Shown here: piece after piece, positions 26,150-34,408 of the stretch | How the letters are laid out: each line of letters starts with the position of its first letter | Position numbering within the stretch: the first letter of the stretch is position 1 | Source of the DNA: Myxococcota bacterium | GTDB taxonomy: Bacteria > Myxococcota_A > Bradymonadia > UBA7976 > UBA1532 | Assembly (NCBI GenBank): GCA_023150895.1 | Contig: JAKLJY010000003.1 | Coordinates: forward strand, 1 to 64,000 | Length of the DNA: 64,000 nt | Direction of reading: 5' to 3' | The notes under the pieces: model-generated | Told to the model about the DNA's origin: nothing | The model's input: only the letters and a program-made list of their open reading frames with translations | Database searches by the model: none | Program-made: the position numbers and the translations under genes

Positions 26150-27916
26150 ATGACCCCTCCGTCGACTTCGCCGTTGCGGTGCATCGCCTGCCGGCAGCCC
26201 GCGCCGCCCGGGACGCTGCCCGGCGCCCGCTGTCCGGCGGACGAGGGGCTCTTCGTCGACGCGCTCGATGCGGAACAACGACCCGACGATCCCTGGCTCG
26301 GTCAGACGGTCGGCGGGAAGTACGCGCTCTTCGGCATCATCGGGGTCGGTGGCTTCGGTGCCGTCTACCGAGCCGTTCAAGCGCCCGTCGGTCGCACCGT
26401 GGCAGTCAAGGTGATCCGGCCGCAGTTGAATCCGGACTCCCAGAGCGTGCTTCGGGCGCGCTTCTTCCGCGAAGCGAAGGTCGTCGCGCGTCTGGCCGAT
26501 CCGGCCATCGTCACGCTCTACGACTACGGCGAGGATCCGGACGGCCGTTTGTACATGATCTTCGAGTACATCGACGGGACGCCCCTTTCGAGTGTCCTCC
26601 GCGCCGGCCCCCTGGCCGCCGAACGCGTCGCCCCCCTCCTCCACCAGATCCTGGGCGCCCTCGCCCTCGCCCACCGCCTCGGCTGCGTCCACCGCGACTT
26701 GAAGCCCGGCAACGTGATGCTCACTCGCAGCCCGTTCGGCGAGGACCTCGCCAAGGTGCTCGACTTCGGCATTGCCAAGGTCAACGTCTCCACCGAAACG
26801 GAGCATTCGCTCCAGAGTTCGCTCGAGACCCGAGAGGGGGTCGTCGTCGGTACACCGAAGTACATGGCCCCGGAGCAGGCCCGAGCCGGAGAGATTGACG
26901 GGCGGGCAGACCTGTACGCGCTCGGGTGTCTCGGCTACGCGATGCTGACGGGCCGCCCTCCCTTCGACGATGTGTCGGCGGTGGACGTCCTGATGGCGCA
27001 GGTCTCGCGACCCGTGCCGCCCTTCCCCGAGCACCTCGGCGTTCCGGCCCCGCTCGCCGGTGTGATCTACCGGGCGCTCTCGAAGTCGCCCGCCGATCGG
27101 TTCGCCACGGCGGAGGACATGGCCCACGCCATCGCGGCGTTCACGCCCGGCCTGGCCACCACGCAAGAGCACGCGCACGCGCCGCGGACGACCTCCCTGG
27201 GCGAGCCCGGCCCGTCGGCGACACTCGTCGTCTCGTCGGGGCTCCCGGCGCCGCCCGCCGAAGGCGGGACGTCGCGCGAATTCGCGGCAGCCGTCGAGGC
27301 CCCCCCCGCCTCACCGGCGGCGCCCGCCCCCGTCGTGGAGTCGACCGTTCGCCCGTCGGATGGGCGCCGGGGGTTCTTTCTGGCGGTGGCCATCGGCCTC
27401 GTCGTGACGGTTGGATTCGTGACGCTGCGTCCGTCGCCCTCATCGACGCCACCGCCACCGCCCGCCCCGACGACGAACCAACCACCGGCAGCGGCGACGC
27501 CCGCGGTGACGATCTCCCCGGAGCGACACGAGCCGCTTTCGCGGGCGCTCGCCGCCGCCGCCCGCAACGACGATTCGGCCGCCGCCGCGGCACTCCTCGA
27601 AGCACTGACCCTCGCCGACCGCGTCGGTCCGGCCGCCGCGTCGGCGCTCGTCGAGCGCATCGAACGCGAGCCGTCTCTCGCCCGGGTGCGCAACCGACCC
27701 GAGGTCACGAGCCGACTCGGTGCGACGACCCCGATGGCCGCCGTTCCTCCGGCAAGCGCCGCGCCGAGTGCCGTGCGCGGTGCGTCGCCCCCCCCCACCG
27801 ACCGGCCCGCATCGCGGGGTCCGCGCCCCGCAGGCGCGAGCGGCCCCGACTCCCGGCCTTCCGCCCCCGCGTCGTCCCCCGCCGCGGCGTCGCGACTCGC
27901 CGTGCCGGAGTTCTGA
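26150..27916 (+). CDS. Membrane Ser/Thr protein kinase with N-terminal Cys knuckle
   Basis: 588 aa. A Cys-containing start (CIACRQ, CPADEG) suggests a zinc knuckle. The kinase domain (about 58-330) is complete: GVGGFGAVY, K87 in AVKVI, HRD 181-183, DFG 205-207, GTPKYMAPEQ. A Pro/Ala-rich linker, one transmembrane helix (about 407-425) and a C-terminal Ala-rich region of about 160 residues outside the membrane follow. Hanks-type kinases phosphorylate Ser/Thr on partner proteins, often FHA-domain proteins; one FHA protein is in the window (43009-45846). Its stop overlaps the next gene start (TGATG), forming a three-gene operon to 29782. Confidence 0.92.
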   Translation: MTPPSTSPLRCIACRQPAPPGTLPGARCPADEGLFVDALDAEQRPDDPWLGQTVGGKYALFGIIGVGGFGAVYRAVQAPVGRTVAVKVIRPQLNPDSQSVLRARFFREAKVVARLADPAIVTLYDYGEDPDGRLYMIFEYIDGTPLSSVLRAGPLAAERVAPLLHQILGALALAHRLGCVHRDLKPGNVMLTRSPFGEDLAKVLDFGIAKVNVSTETEHSLQSSLETREGVVVGTPKYMAPEQARAGEIDGRADLYALGCLGYAMLTGRPPFDDVSAVDVLMAQVSRPVPPFPEHLGVPAPLAGVIYRALSKSPADRFATAEDMAHAIAAFTPGLATTQEHAHAPRTTSLGEPGPSATLVVSSGLPAPPAEGGTSREFAAAVEAPPASPAAPAPVVESTVRPSDGRRGFFLAVAIGLVVTVGFVTLRPSPSSTPPPPPAPTTNQPPAAATPAVTISPERHEPLSRALAAAARNDDSAAAAALLEALTLADRVGPAAASALVERIEREPSLARVRNRPEVTSRLGATTPMAAVPPASAAPSAVRGASPPPTDRPASRGPRPAGASGPDSRPSAPASSPAAASRLAVPEF

Positions 27917-28784
27917 TGCCGCTCTCCCTTCTTCCGGGTCTCCTCGCCGCGGCGCTCTGGCAGACGGTCTCCGTCCCCAATGGGCCCGTGGCGGGAGCGC
28001 AGGCGGCCATCGACCGCGCGAGCGACCGGTTTCGGGCCGGGGACTTCTCGAGCGCGCTCGCCGCGCTTCGCGAAGCCGAGCCGGTCGCCCTGGCCGCGAA
28101 CGATCCCGCCTTGGCGACCATTCGATTCAACATCGCGCGCTGCCACGAAGAGCTCGGCGAGCTGATGGACGCCCACGCGGCCTACGAGCGCTACCTGGGG
28201 ACACCCGACGAGCCCCACCGCAAGGAACGCGCGTGGACGGCGCTGCGCTCGCTCGAGGGCAGGCTCTTCGGTGGCCTCGACGTGCGCTGCCGGCCCTCCG
28301 AGGCGCGCGTCGGCATCCCGGGCGTGATCGATCCCCCACGCCCGTGCCCGCTCCTCGAACGCCGCCTCGCGCCGGGGCGCTATACGCTCGTCGTCCAGGC
28401 GCCAGGATTCTTGCCCGGTCATCTGCCGGTCGAAGTCACCGCCGGGGCGCCGACGCCCGTCGACGCCGTTCTCGTCGCCGAGGCCTCGGCCGTCGCCCCC
28501 GCTTCCGAATCGAGTGCCACTCGCGTCTGGCCGTGGCTCGCGCTCGGTGTCTCCCTCGTCGCCGCCGGCACCGGGGGAGCGTTCACCGTGGCCGCCCGGG
28601 ACGCCCGTGACGAAGCCGAGGCGCTGCCCCCACCGACCGGCGAGACGACGCGGTGGCCCGTTTCGAGCGGAATGAGGCACTTTCCTGGGTCGGATTCGGC
28701 CTGAGCGCAGCGGCCCTGGGGGCGGCGTTGACGCTGTTTTTCTGGCCGGACGACCCGAGCGCCGCGCCCGAGGCCCGCCCATGA
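27916..28784 (+). CDS. TPR/PEGA-like secreted membrane protein with frameshift
   Basis: The start ATG overlaps the kinase stop (TGATG). N-terminal signal peptide, then a TPR-like helix pair (FRAGDFSSALAALREAEP, FNIARCHEELGELMDAHAAYERY) and a beta module like PEGA (PGRYTLVVQAPGFLPGHLPV), then a transmembrane helix (WPWLALGVSLVAAGTGGAF). The uninterrupted frame stops at 28704 with an implausible tail. Adding one base in the C5 run at 28627-28631 gives DDAVARFERNEALSWVGFGL, a second membrane helix and a stop at 28782-28784 that overlaps the next start by ATGA. So the gene carries a one-base deletion, real or technical. Confidence 0.75.
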
Positions 28785-29782
28785 GCCATCGCGGGTGCCG
28801 ACCCCTCGTGACGCTCACGCCCTGGGCGGTGGCCCTGGCGCTGACCGGTTGTCTGGCGTCACCCGAGCTGCGTGGCTGCGCGACGTTTCCACCCGGGACA
28901 CCCGGCTGTCCGTCCGCCTGCGAGACGTATTGCGAGCTGATGGTCAACGCCTGCCCGGATACGGTGGCCGTCGGCGAGGCAGAGCCGCAGCGGGCCTGCC
29001 TCATCCTGTGCGGGGAAAGCCAGCTTTTGCCAGGTGAGGTCGGGGACACGCGGGGCGATACCCTGGCCTGTCGGACGACCTACGCGCTGCGCGCCCAGTC
29101 CGAGCCGGCCGCCAACTGCCGTGCCGCGGCCCTGGAGACGGGGGCGGTGTGCTCGGATGCACGCTGCGACGAGTACTGCGAGCACATGGCGGTCGCGTGC
29201 CCCTCGACCTTTCCGGACGTCGAGAGCTGTGCTGCGACCTGCTCCGTGTATCCCCGCACACCGGCGGGCGAAGATCCCGCCGCGGAGGCCAACACCGTCG
29301 AGTGCAGAGTCCGCGCCGCCCGCCGTGCCCGAACGGACGCCAGCGCCTGCGCAATGGCTGCGCCGTCCGGCGGCAGCGTATGTGGCGATCCGTGCGCCGC
29401 ATACTGCGACCAGATCGAGGCCCACTGTGCGAGCGCGCCGGTCTACCCGGACCGTGCAACCTGCGAGGCGACATGCGCGCTTTTGCCCGTCGACAGCGAA
29501 GTCGAGACCCCGCAAGCCGAGCGCAACACCGTCGAGTGCCGCCTCTATCACGCGACCTATCCCGCGGCGTTCGATCCCGCCACCCATTGCCCCCACACCG
29601 CCGTCTACCACGCGGCGCACTGCGGCCCGATGTGCGAGACCTACTGCGGCCTGCTCCAGACGCACTGTCCGGAGGTCCCGGAGGCGCGAGACGGGGCAGC
29701 CTGCCTGTCAAGCTGTGAGGCAAGCCTGCGCGACGGCGCTCCCCTCTGGCCGATGCCCGGTGCCGTCGCGCCCTGCGACTGA
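28781..29782 (+). CDS. Lipoprotein with four Cys-rich repeats
   Basis: 333 aa. Signal peptide with lipobox ALTGC. The mature part is built of four repeats with the core CxxYCxx(M/I/L)xxxC: CETYCELMVNACP, CDEYCEHMAVACP, CAAYCDQIEAHC and CETYCGLLQTHCP, each followed by C-x3-C and, in the first three, by NTVECR-type or LACR-type ends. This looks like duplication of a disulphide-stabilised helical unit of about 80 residues. Third gene of the operon with the kinase and TPR/PEGA-like protein, so it may be a surface partner in the same signalling set. Function unknown. Confidence 0.8.
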   Translation: MSHRGCRPLVTLTPWAVALALTGCLASPELRGCATFPPGTPGCPSACETYCELMVNACPDTVAVGEAEPQRACLILCGESQLLPGEVGDTRGDTLACRTTYALRAQSEPAANCRAAALETGAVCSDARCDEYCEHMAVACPSTFPDVESCAATCSVYPRTPAGEDPAAEANTVECRVRAARRARTDASACAMAAPSGGSVCGDPCAAYCDQIEAHCASAPVYPDRATCEATCALLPVDSEVETPQAERNTVECRLYHATYPAAFDPATHCPHTAVYHAAHCGPMCETYCGLLQTHCPEVPEARDGAACLSSCEASLRDGAPLWPMPGAVAPCD

Positions 29783-29818
29783 GCCACTGTCGCCGCCACC
29801 GAGGCCCCCGCGTCGGTT

Positions 29819-30357
29819 TCAGTCGCCTCGAACCCGGGCCCAGACCGCCTGGACGTGGGCCGCGGAGACGGGCCCCTCGCGGAAGACCCGCAGCGCCCCT
29901 TCGACCAGCCCCACGACGGTCGCGGGTGCGCCGGAGACCGCGCCTCCATCGTCCGGTTGGCGCTCGTTGCGACGATGGGCTCCCCGAGCGCCGCGACCAG
30001 GCGCGCCGCGACCGGGTGCCCGCTGACGCGAACGCCGACCATGTTGGTGTCGGCCGTCACGGCGGATGCGAGACCGGGAAACGCAGCGATCACGAGCGTC
30101 AGGGGACCGGGCCAAAGCGCCTCGGCCAACGCCAGCAGTGGTGCCTCGGGTTCGATGCGCTCCAGCGAGCGAACGGAGGGCAGAAGGACCGGCAGCGGCT
30201 TGCCGTCGGGGCGATGCTTCGCGCGAAGCAGTCGGGCGACCGCTTCGTCATCGCCGGCCCGACATCCGAGGCAGTAGCGGGTCTCGGTCGGGAATACGAC
30301 GAGCCCGCCGCGCCGCAAGGACTCGATCGCCATGACCTCGGTGAGCCGGTTCAGCAT
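29819..30357 (-). CDS. Threonylcarbamoyl-AMP synthase-like (TsaC/Sua5/YrdC family), frameshifted
   Basis: The YrdC fold is clear in the first part: GGLVVFPTETRYCLGCRAG, AKHRPDGKPLPVLLP, WPGPLTLVI, MVGVRVSGHP and VATSANR. These enzymes make threonylcarbamoyl-AMP for t6A with TsaE and TsaBD. After SANR the frame leaves family sequence; inserting one base at about 29953-29956 restores DDGGAVSGAP, LVEGALRVFREGPV and a stop at 29819. The natural frame without the fix reads on to 29641. The ATG at 30357 overlaps the nnr end by seven bases. Last gene of the long minus-strand set. Confidence 0.8.
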
Positions 30358-31919
30358 GTCTTCTTCTCCACGTCGACCAGGGAGTCGAGCACGTCGCGGG
30401 CCAGCAGGTTCGTCTCCGTGCGGTGCATGGCCGCGAGGTCGCCGGCACGGGCGTGCCAGGTCACGGCCGCTCGAGCCGCGGCCAGCGCGCCCATGCCTCG
30501 CCCGAGCAGTGCGCCCGTCAGCCCGGCAAGCACGTCACCCATGCCCGGGCTCCCCATACCGGGGTTGCCATCGGGACAGATGGAAAGTGTCCCATCGGGC
30601 GCGGCGACCAGGGTGTGCGCGCCCTTCAACACGACGACGGCATTCGTTTCCTCGGCCAGCGTCACCGCAGCGCCGACCCGGTCCGCCTGAATCTGCGCCG
30701 GCGTTCGCCCGAGGAGGCGCGCCGCCTCGCCCGGATGGGGGGTGAGCACGCGCGGGGCGTTCGATTCGAAGCACTCCTTGCGCCACGCAAGCTGATTGAG
30801 CGCCTCGGCATCGACAATCACCGGTACATCGAGGCGCGGCAGAAGATGTGCGACCAGATCACCGATTTCGCCCTCGGGCGGGAGTCCCGGACCGATGACG
30901 ACCGCCTGGCAGAGATTGAGGCGATGACTGAGCCGTTCCGCGGCCGAGACGGCGACCTCGCCGGGCTCGATGGCGACCTCGGACATGGCCTCGTAGAGCG
31001 CCCCCCCCAGCATTCGGAAGGCCTCGCGCGTCGTCCCGAGCGTGACGAGCCCGGCGCCCGCGCGCAGGGCGGCGTCGCAGGCCATTCGCGCCGCGCCCGT
31101 TCGCCCGGGACTCCCGGCGAGCACATAGACGTGGCCGAACGTGCCCTTGTGGCCGTCCCGGGCCCGGCGAACGAATGCCGGCAGCAGATCCGCGTCGCCG
31201 AGCAGCCGCCGCTCGGGGCCACGCCCCTGGAGCGCGCGTTCGGGGATGCCGACGTCCGCCACGACGAGCTCGCCCGTGTGGTCGGCGCCCGGAAACAGCC
31301 AGTGACCCAACTTGCTTGCAGCGAAGGTCACCGTCGCCACCGCCCGAACGGCGGCGCCGAGCACCTGCCCGGTGTCGCCACAGATCCCGCTCGGAATGTC
31401 TGCGCTGATGATGGGGACCCCGTGCCCATTCATCCACGCGATCGCCTCCGCCGCAAGCCCGGTCACCGAGCCCGCCAGTCCCGTGCCCAGGAGCGCGTCG
31501 ATCAGGGCCGCGTAGTGCCCGGGGGCCGGGAGGTGGGCGAAGTCGTCCGCGTCGGTCACGATCCGGAGGGCGACGACGACGTGAGCCGCCGCCGCCGCGT
31601 TGTCGCGCGTGTCGACGGTACAGCCCTCGAGGGCTCCGCAGAGCACGACTTCCACGGGATAGCCCCAGTCGGCCAACAACCGGGCCGCGACCAGACCGTC
31701 ACCGCCGTTGTTGCCGCGCCCGCAGACGACGCCGATGGGCCGTCCGACCGGGACCCGAGCCGCCACCTCGCGGGCGAGCGCCCGGCCGGCGACCTCCATC
31801 AGCGCACGACCGGGCACGTCCAGTGTCGAGATCGTGAAGGCGTCCGCCGATCGCATCTCGGCGGAGGTCATCACGCGTCGGCCGCCGGCGCGCGGCGGAT
31901 CCATCCGGAAACTGCTCAT
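30351..31919 (-). CDS. nnr: Bifunctional NAD(P)H-hydrate epimerase / ADP-dependent NAD(P)H-hydrate dehydratase
   Basis: 522 aa, fusion of YjeF_N epimerase and the ribokinase-like dehydratase. It repairs hydrated NADH/NADPH: the epimerase interconverts R and S forms and the dehydratase uses ADP to restore NAD(P)H. N-half: MTSAEMRSAD and the GRGNNGGDGLVAARLL loop. C-half: GHKGTFGHVYVLAGS, TPHPGEAARLLG, VVLKGAHT and the catalytic-Asp loop NPGMGSPGMGDVLAGLTGAL. The ATG at 31919 overlaps the AcpS-like stop (ATGA), so translation is coupled. Confidence 0.95.
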   Translation of the reverse strand: MSSFRMDPPRAGGRRVMTSAEMRSADAFTISTLDVPGRALMEVAGRALAREVAARVPVGRPIGVVCGRGNNGGDGLVAARLLADWGYPVEVVLCGALEGCTVDTRDNAAAAAHVVVALRIVTDADDFAHLPAPGHYAALIDALLGTGLAGSVTGLAAEAIAWMNGHGVPIISADIPSGICGDTGQVLGAAVRAVATVTFAASKLGHWLFPGADHTGELVVADVGIPERALQGRGPERRLLGDADLLPAFVRRARDGHKGTFGHVYVLAGSPGRTGAARMACDAALRAGAGLVTLGTTREAFRMLGGALYEAMSEVAIEPGEVAVSAAERLSHRLNLCQAVVIGPGLPPEGEIGDLVAHLLPRLDVPVIVDAEALNQLAWRKECFESNAPRVLTPHPGEAARLLGRTPAQIQADRVGAAVTLAEETNAVVVLKGAHTLVAAPDGTLSICPDGNPGMGSPGMGDVLAGLTGALLGRGMGALAAARAAVTWHARAGDLAAMHRTETNLLARDVLDSLVDVEKKTC

Positions 31920-32269
31920 GCGTCCTCTCCCACCACGAGCGCCACGGCGAGCCCCCCATCGTGGGAGAGGCTCACATGCATGCGCCCGGTTCGACATCGC
32001 GCGGCGGCGGCCTCGTGGAGCGTCAGATACGGCGCGCCCGCGGCGTCGCGCTCGACTTCGATCGAGGTCAAACGGACAGCGCCGAGGAGCCTCGCCGCCG
32101 CAAACTTCGCGGCGAGGCGGGCCGCGTAGTGCTGGGCGGCCAGGCGGCGTTGGTCACAGAAGGCGCGTTCCCCGGCGGTGAACCAGCGCGCGGCGAAACG
32201 CTCCCCATAGCGTCGACGCAGGTCGTCGACACGTTCGATCGAGACGGCGGCGAGGGCGACGCCGGTCAC
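31916..32269 (-). CDS. AcpS-like protein lacking metal-binding residues
   Basis: 117 aa, GTG start overlapping the PdxJ-like stop (GTGA). The overall pattern is holo-ACP synthase: FTAGERAFC, RLAAKFAAARLLGA, TSIEVERDAAGAPYLTLH, HVSLSHDGGLAVALVV. But the GxD motif that carries the catalytic Mg-binding Asp is GVA (A5), and the AAKEA motif is AAKFA (F56 for Glu). Both ligands were read directly from the DNA. Holo-ACP synthases attach 4-phosphopantetheine to acyl carrier protein using that metal, so this copy is unlikely to catalyse it in the usual way. Either a second AcpS/Sfp-type enzyme exists elsewhere or this one has changed role. Confidence 0.8.
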   Translation of the reverse strand: MTGVALAAVSIERVDDLRRRYGERFAARWFTAGERAFCDQRRLAAQHYAARLAAKFAAARLLGAVRLTSIEVERDAAGAPYLTLHEAAAARCRTGRMHVSLSHDGGLAVALVVGEDA

Positions 32270-33003
32270 AAGGGACGCTGCCGGCCACGGGCAATGGCCG
32301 CGATGAAGTCCGCCACGCCGCGTTCGACCCCGACGAGCAGCGCCCGGGCGAGGCACGCCTGCCCGACCTGGAACTCGGTCGCGTGCGGAATGCGGGCCAC
32401 TTCCTCGGCACGGCGAAGGTCGATCCCGCCCCCGACGGCCACCCGGATGCCGAGGCGTGCGGCCGTCGTTGCAGCGTCGAGCAGGCGCGTGAGCTCGAGG
32501 CGCCGCTCCTGGGGCGTCGCGGCCGCGGCGTAGGCATTCGACGTCAACACGACGCAGTCGGCATCGAGCCGATGTGCGGCCTTGACCTGGTCGAGATCCG
32601 GCGCGATCGAAAACGCGATTTCGACATCCGCGTCGCGGAGGTGCTGAACATGCTTTCGCAGCGCGTCCCGCAAGAGGTGCACGTCGAGGCCGGTGGCCGA
32701 ACTCTCGCCGTCGCGCCGCTCGGCGACGAGCGTGACGCGGTCGGGCCGCGTATCGAACGCGAGCGAGACGAGGTCGACCGCGGGGGAAAGCCGGAGTTCG
32801 AAGTGAGTCGTCACGGACTCACGGAGCATCCGAAGGTCGCGCTCCTGACCGCCCCGTCGGTCATCCCGCACCGAGAGCGAGAGGCCGTGCGCACCCGCGA
32901 GCTGCGCCAGGAGGGCAACGGCCACGGGATCAGGATCGCGCCCGCCCCGGAGCCCGCGAATGGCGACCACCCCGTCCAGGTTCAACGTGAAGCGCGCGTC
33001 CAT
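32266..33003 (-). CDS. PdxJ-like protein lacking catalytic histidines
   Basis: 245 aa, normal PdxJ length and colinear with the family: TLNLDGVVAIRGLRGGRDPD, VRDDRRGGQERDLRMLRE, LGIRVAVGGGID, EFQVGQACLARALLVG. PdxJ makes pyridoxine 5-phosphate from 1-deoxyxylulose-5-phosphate and 3-amino-1-hydroxyacetone phosphate. The canonical NIDH is NLDG, HLREDRRH is SVRDDRRG, NAGHGL is VGGGID and NIGH is QVGQ; thus four conserved His are gone while the Glu of NLEM is kept (E69). It keeps the fold but probably not the activity. Position between glmM and acpS is the usual one for pdxJ in deltaproteobacteria (recollection). Confidence 0.82.
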   Translation of the reverse strand: MDARFTLNLDGVVAIRGLRGGRDPDPVAVALLAQLAGAHGLSLSVRDDRRGGQERDLRMLRESVTTHFELRLSPAVDLVSLAFDTRPDRVTLVAERRDGESSATGLDVHLLRDALRKHVQHLRDADVEIAFSIAPDLDQVKAAHRLDADCVVLTSNAYAAAATPQERRLELTRLLDAATTAARLGIRVAVGGGIDLRRAEEVARIPHATEFQVGQACLARALLVGVERGVADFIAAIARGRQRPL

Positions 33004-33007
33004 GGGC

Positions 33008-34366
33008 TCACCCGACCGCGTGGCGCAATGCGGCGACGATCTCGTCGGCGCAGGACTTGATCTCCGATTCGTCGGGCCCTTCGACCATGACCCGCACGAG
33101 GAGTTCCGTGCCGGAATACCGCACCAGAACCCGACCTTCGCGGCCGAGGCGGGCTTCCACGTCCCGGATGACCCGCTCGACCTCCGGCAGCTCCGACAGG
33201 GCGCGCCGCTCGCGAACCGGCAGGTTTTGCAGGACCTGCGGGAAGCGCGTCATGCAGGCCGCCAGCTCGCTGAGCAGCTTCTGCTCCCGCACCATGACCC
33301 CGAGCACGGAGAGCGCGGTCACGATGCCATCGCCGGTCGTCGCGTGATCCATCACGATGATGTGACCGGACTGCTCGCCACCGAGGGCGAAGCGGTCCTG
33401 ACGCATCCGTTCGACGACGTGGCGGTCCCCGACCCCGACCCTCACGAGCCGCGCCCCGACCGCCCCGAGCGACTGGTCGAGGCCGACGTTGCTCATCACG
33501 GTGGCGACCACGGTGGCGCCCGGCAGACGCCCGTCCCGCAGCATCCTTCGCGCCAGGATGGCCAGGATCTGGTCCCCGTCGACGACCTCGCCCCGCTCGT
33601 CGCAAAGGATGCAGCGGTCGGCATCCCCGTCGAGCGCGATCCCGATTTGGGCACCCGTCTGCCGGACGGTCTCGGCGAGCGTCTCCGGGTGGAGCGCCCC
33701 GCAGCGCTTGTTGATGTTCGTGCCGTCCGGATCGACGCCGAGCGCGACCACAGTGGCGCCGAGGTCCTCGAACACCTCGGGCGCGACTTTGTAGGCCGCC
33801 CCGTGGGCGCAGTCGACGACGACTTTGATCCCCTCGAGCGTCGCCTCGCGGGGAAAGGCGGACTTGCAGTAGACCGCGTAGCGTCCGGCCGCGTCGTCCA
33901 CTCGCCAGGCACGGCCGATGCCCACCCCGCGCGGAAGCTCGTCCGTCCGACCGTCGCCGGTCAGTACAGCCTCGAGCTCCGCCTCGACCTCGTCGGGGAG
34001 CTTGAATCCGTCTCGCCCGAAGATCTTGATGCCGTTGTCCTGATACGGGTTGTGGCTCGCTGAAATGACCACCCCGGCATCGCAGCGCATACCGGTCGTC
34101 ATGAACGCGATGCCGGGGGTCGGCAGCGGACCGAGCAGATGAACCTCTGCGCCCGCCGAGAGCAGCCCGGCCGTGAGACCCGTCTCGATCAGGTAGCCGG
34201 AGAGCCGGGTATCCTTGCCGACGACCACCTTGGTGCGATGCCCGAGCGGGCCGCGCAGGCGCAATCCGAGCGCCCGGCCGAGCTGCATCGCCACATCGGC
34301 GGTCATGGGGTAGACGTTTGCCTCGCCGCGGATGCCATCAGTGCCGAACAGAGCGCGTTTCGCCAT
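33008..34366 (-). CDS. glmM: Phosphoglucosamine mutase
   Basis: 452 aa. Converts glucosamine-6-phosphate to glucosamine-1-phosphate for UDP-GlcNAc, cell-wall and LPS synthesis. FGTDGIRG at 7-14, the phosphoserine loop ISASHNP at 101-107 (catalytic S104), Mg loop DGDADRC, sugar loop GEQSGH and phosphate loop RYSGTE. Complete and intact. Four bases separate it from the pdxJ-like gene. In many bacteria GlmM physically regulates the c-di-AMP cyclase CdaA, encoded two genes upstream here. Confidence 0.97.
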   Translation of the reverse strand: MAKRALFGTDGIRGEANVYPMTADVAMQLGRALGLRLRGPLGHRTKVVVGKDTRLSGYLIETGLTAGLLSAGAEVHLLGPLPTPGIAFMTTGMRCDAGVVISASHNPYQDNGIKIFGRDGFKLPDEVEAELEAVLTGDGRTDELPRGVGIGRAWRVDDAAGRYAVYCKSAFPREATLEGIKVVVDCAHGAAYKVAPEVFEDLGATVVALGVDPDGTNINKRCGALHPETLAETVRQTGAQIGIALDGDADRCILCDERGEVVDGDQILAILARRMLRDGRLPGATVVATVMSNVGLDQSLGAVGARLVRVGVGDRHVVERMRQDRFALGGEQSGHIIVMDHATTGDGIVTALSVLGVMVREQKLLSELAACMTRFPQVLQNLPVRERRALSELPEVERVIRDVEARLGREGRVLVRYSGTELLVRVMVEGPDESEIKSCADEIVAALRHAVG

Positions 34367-34408
34367 GGAGTCTTCGACCTCGGAACGGAGCGCCGATCGG
34401 CGCGAGCT

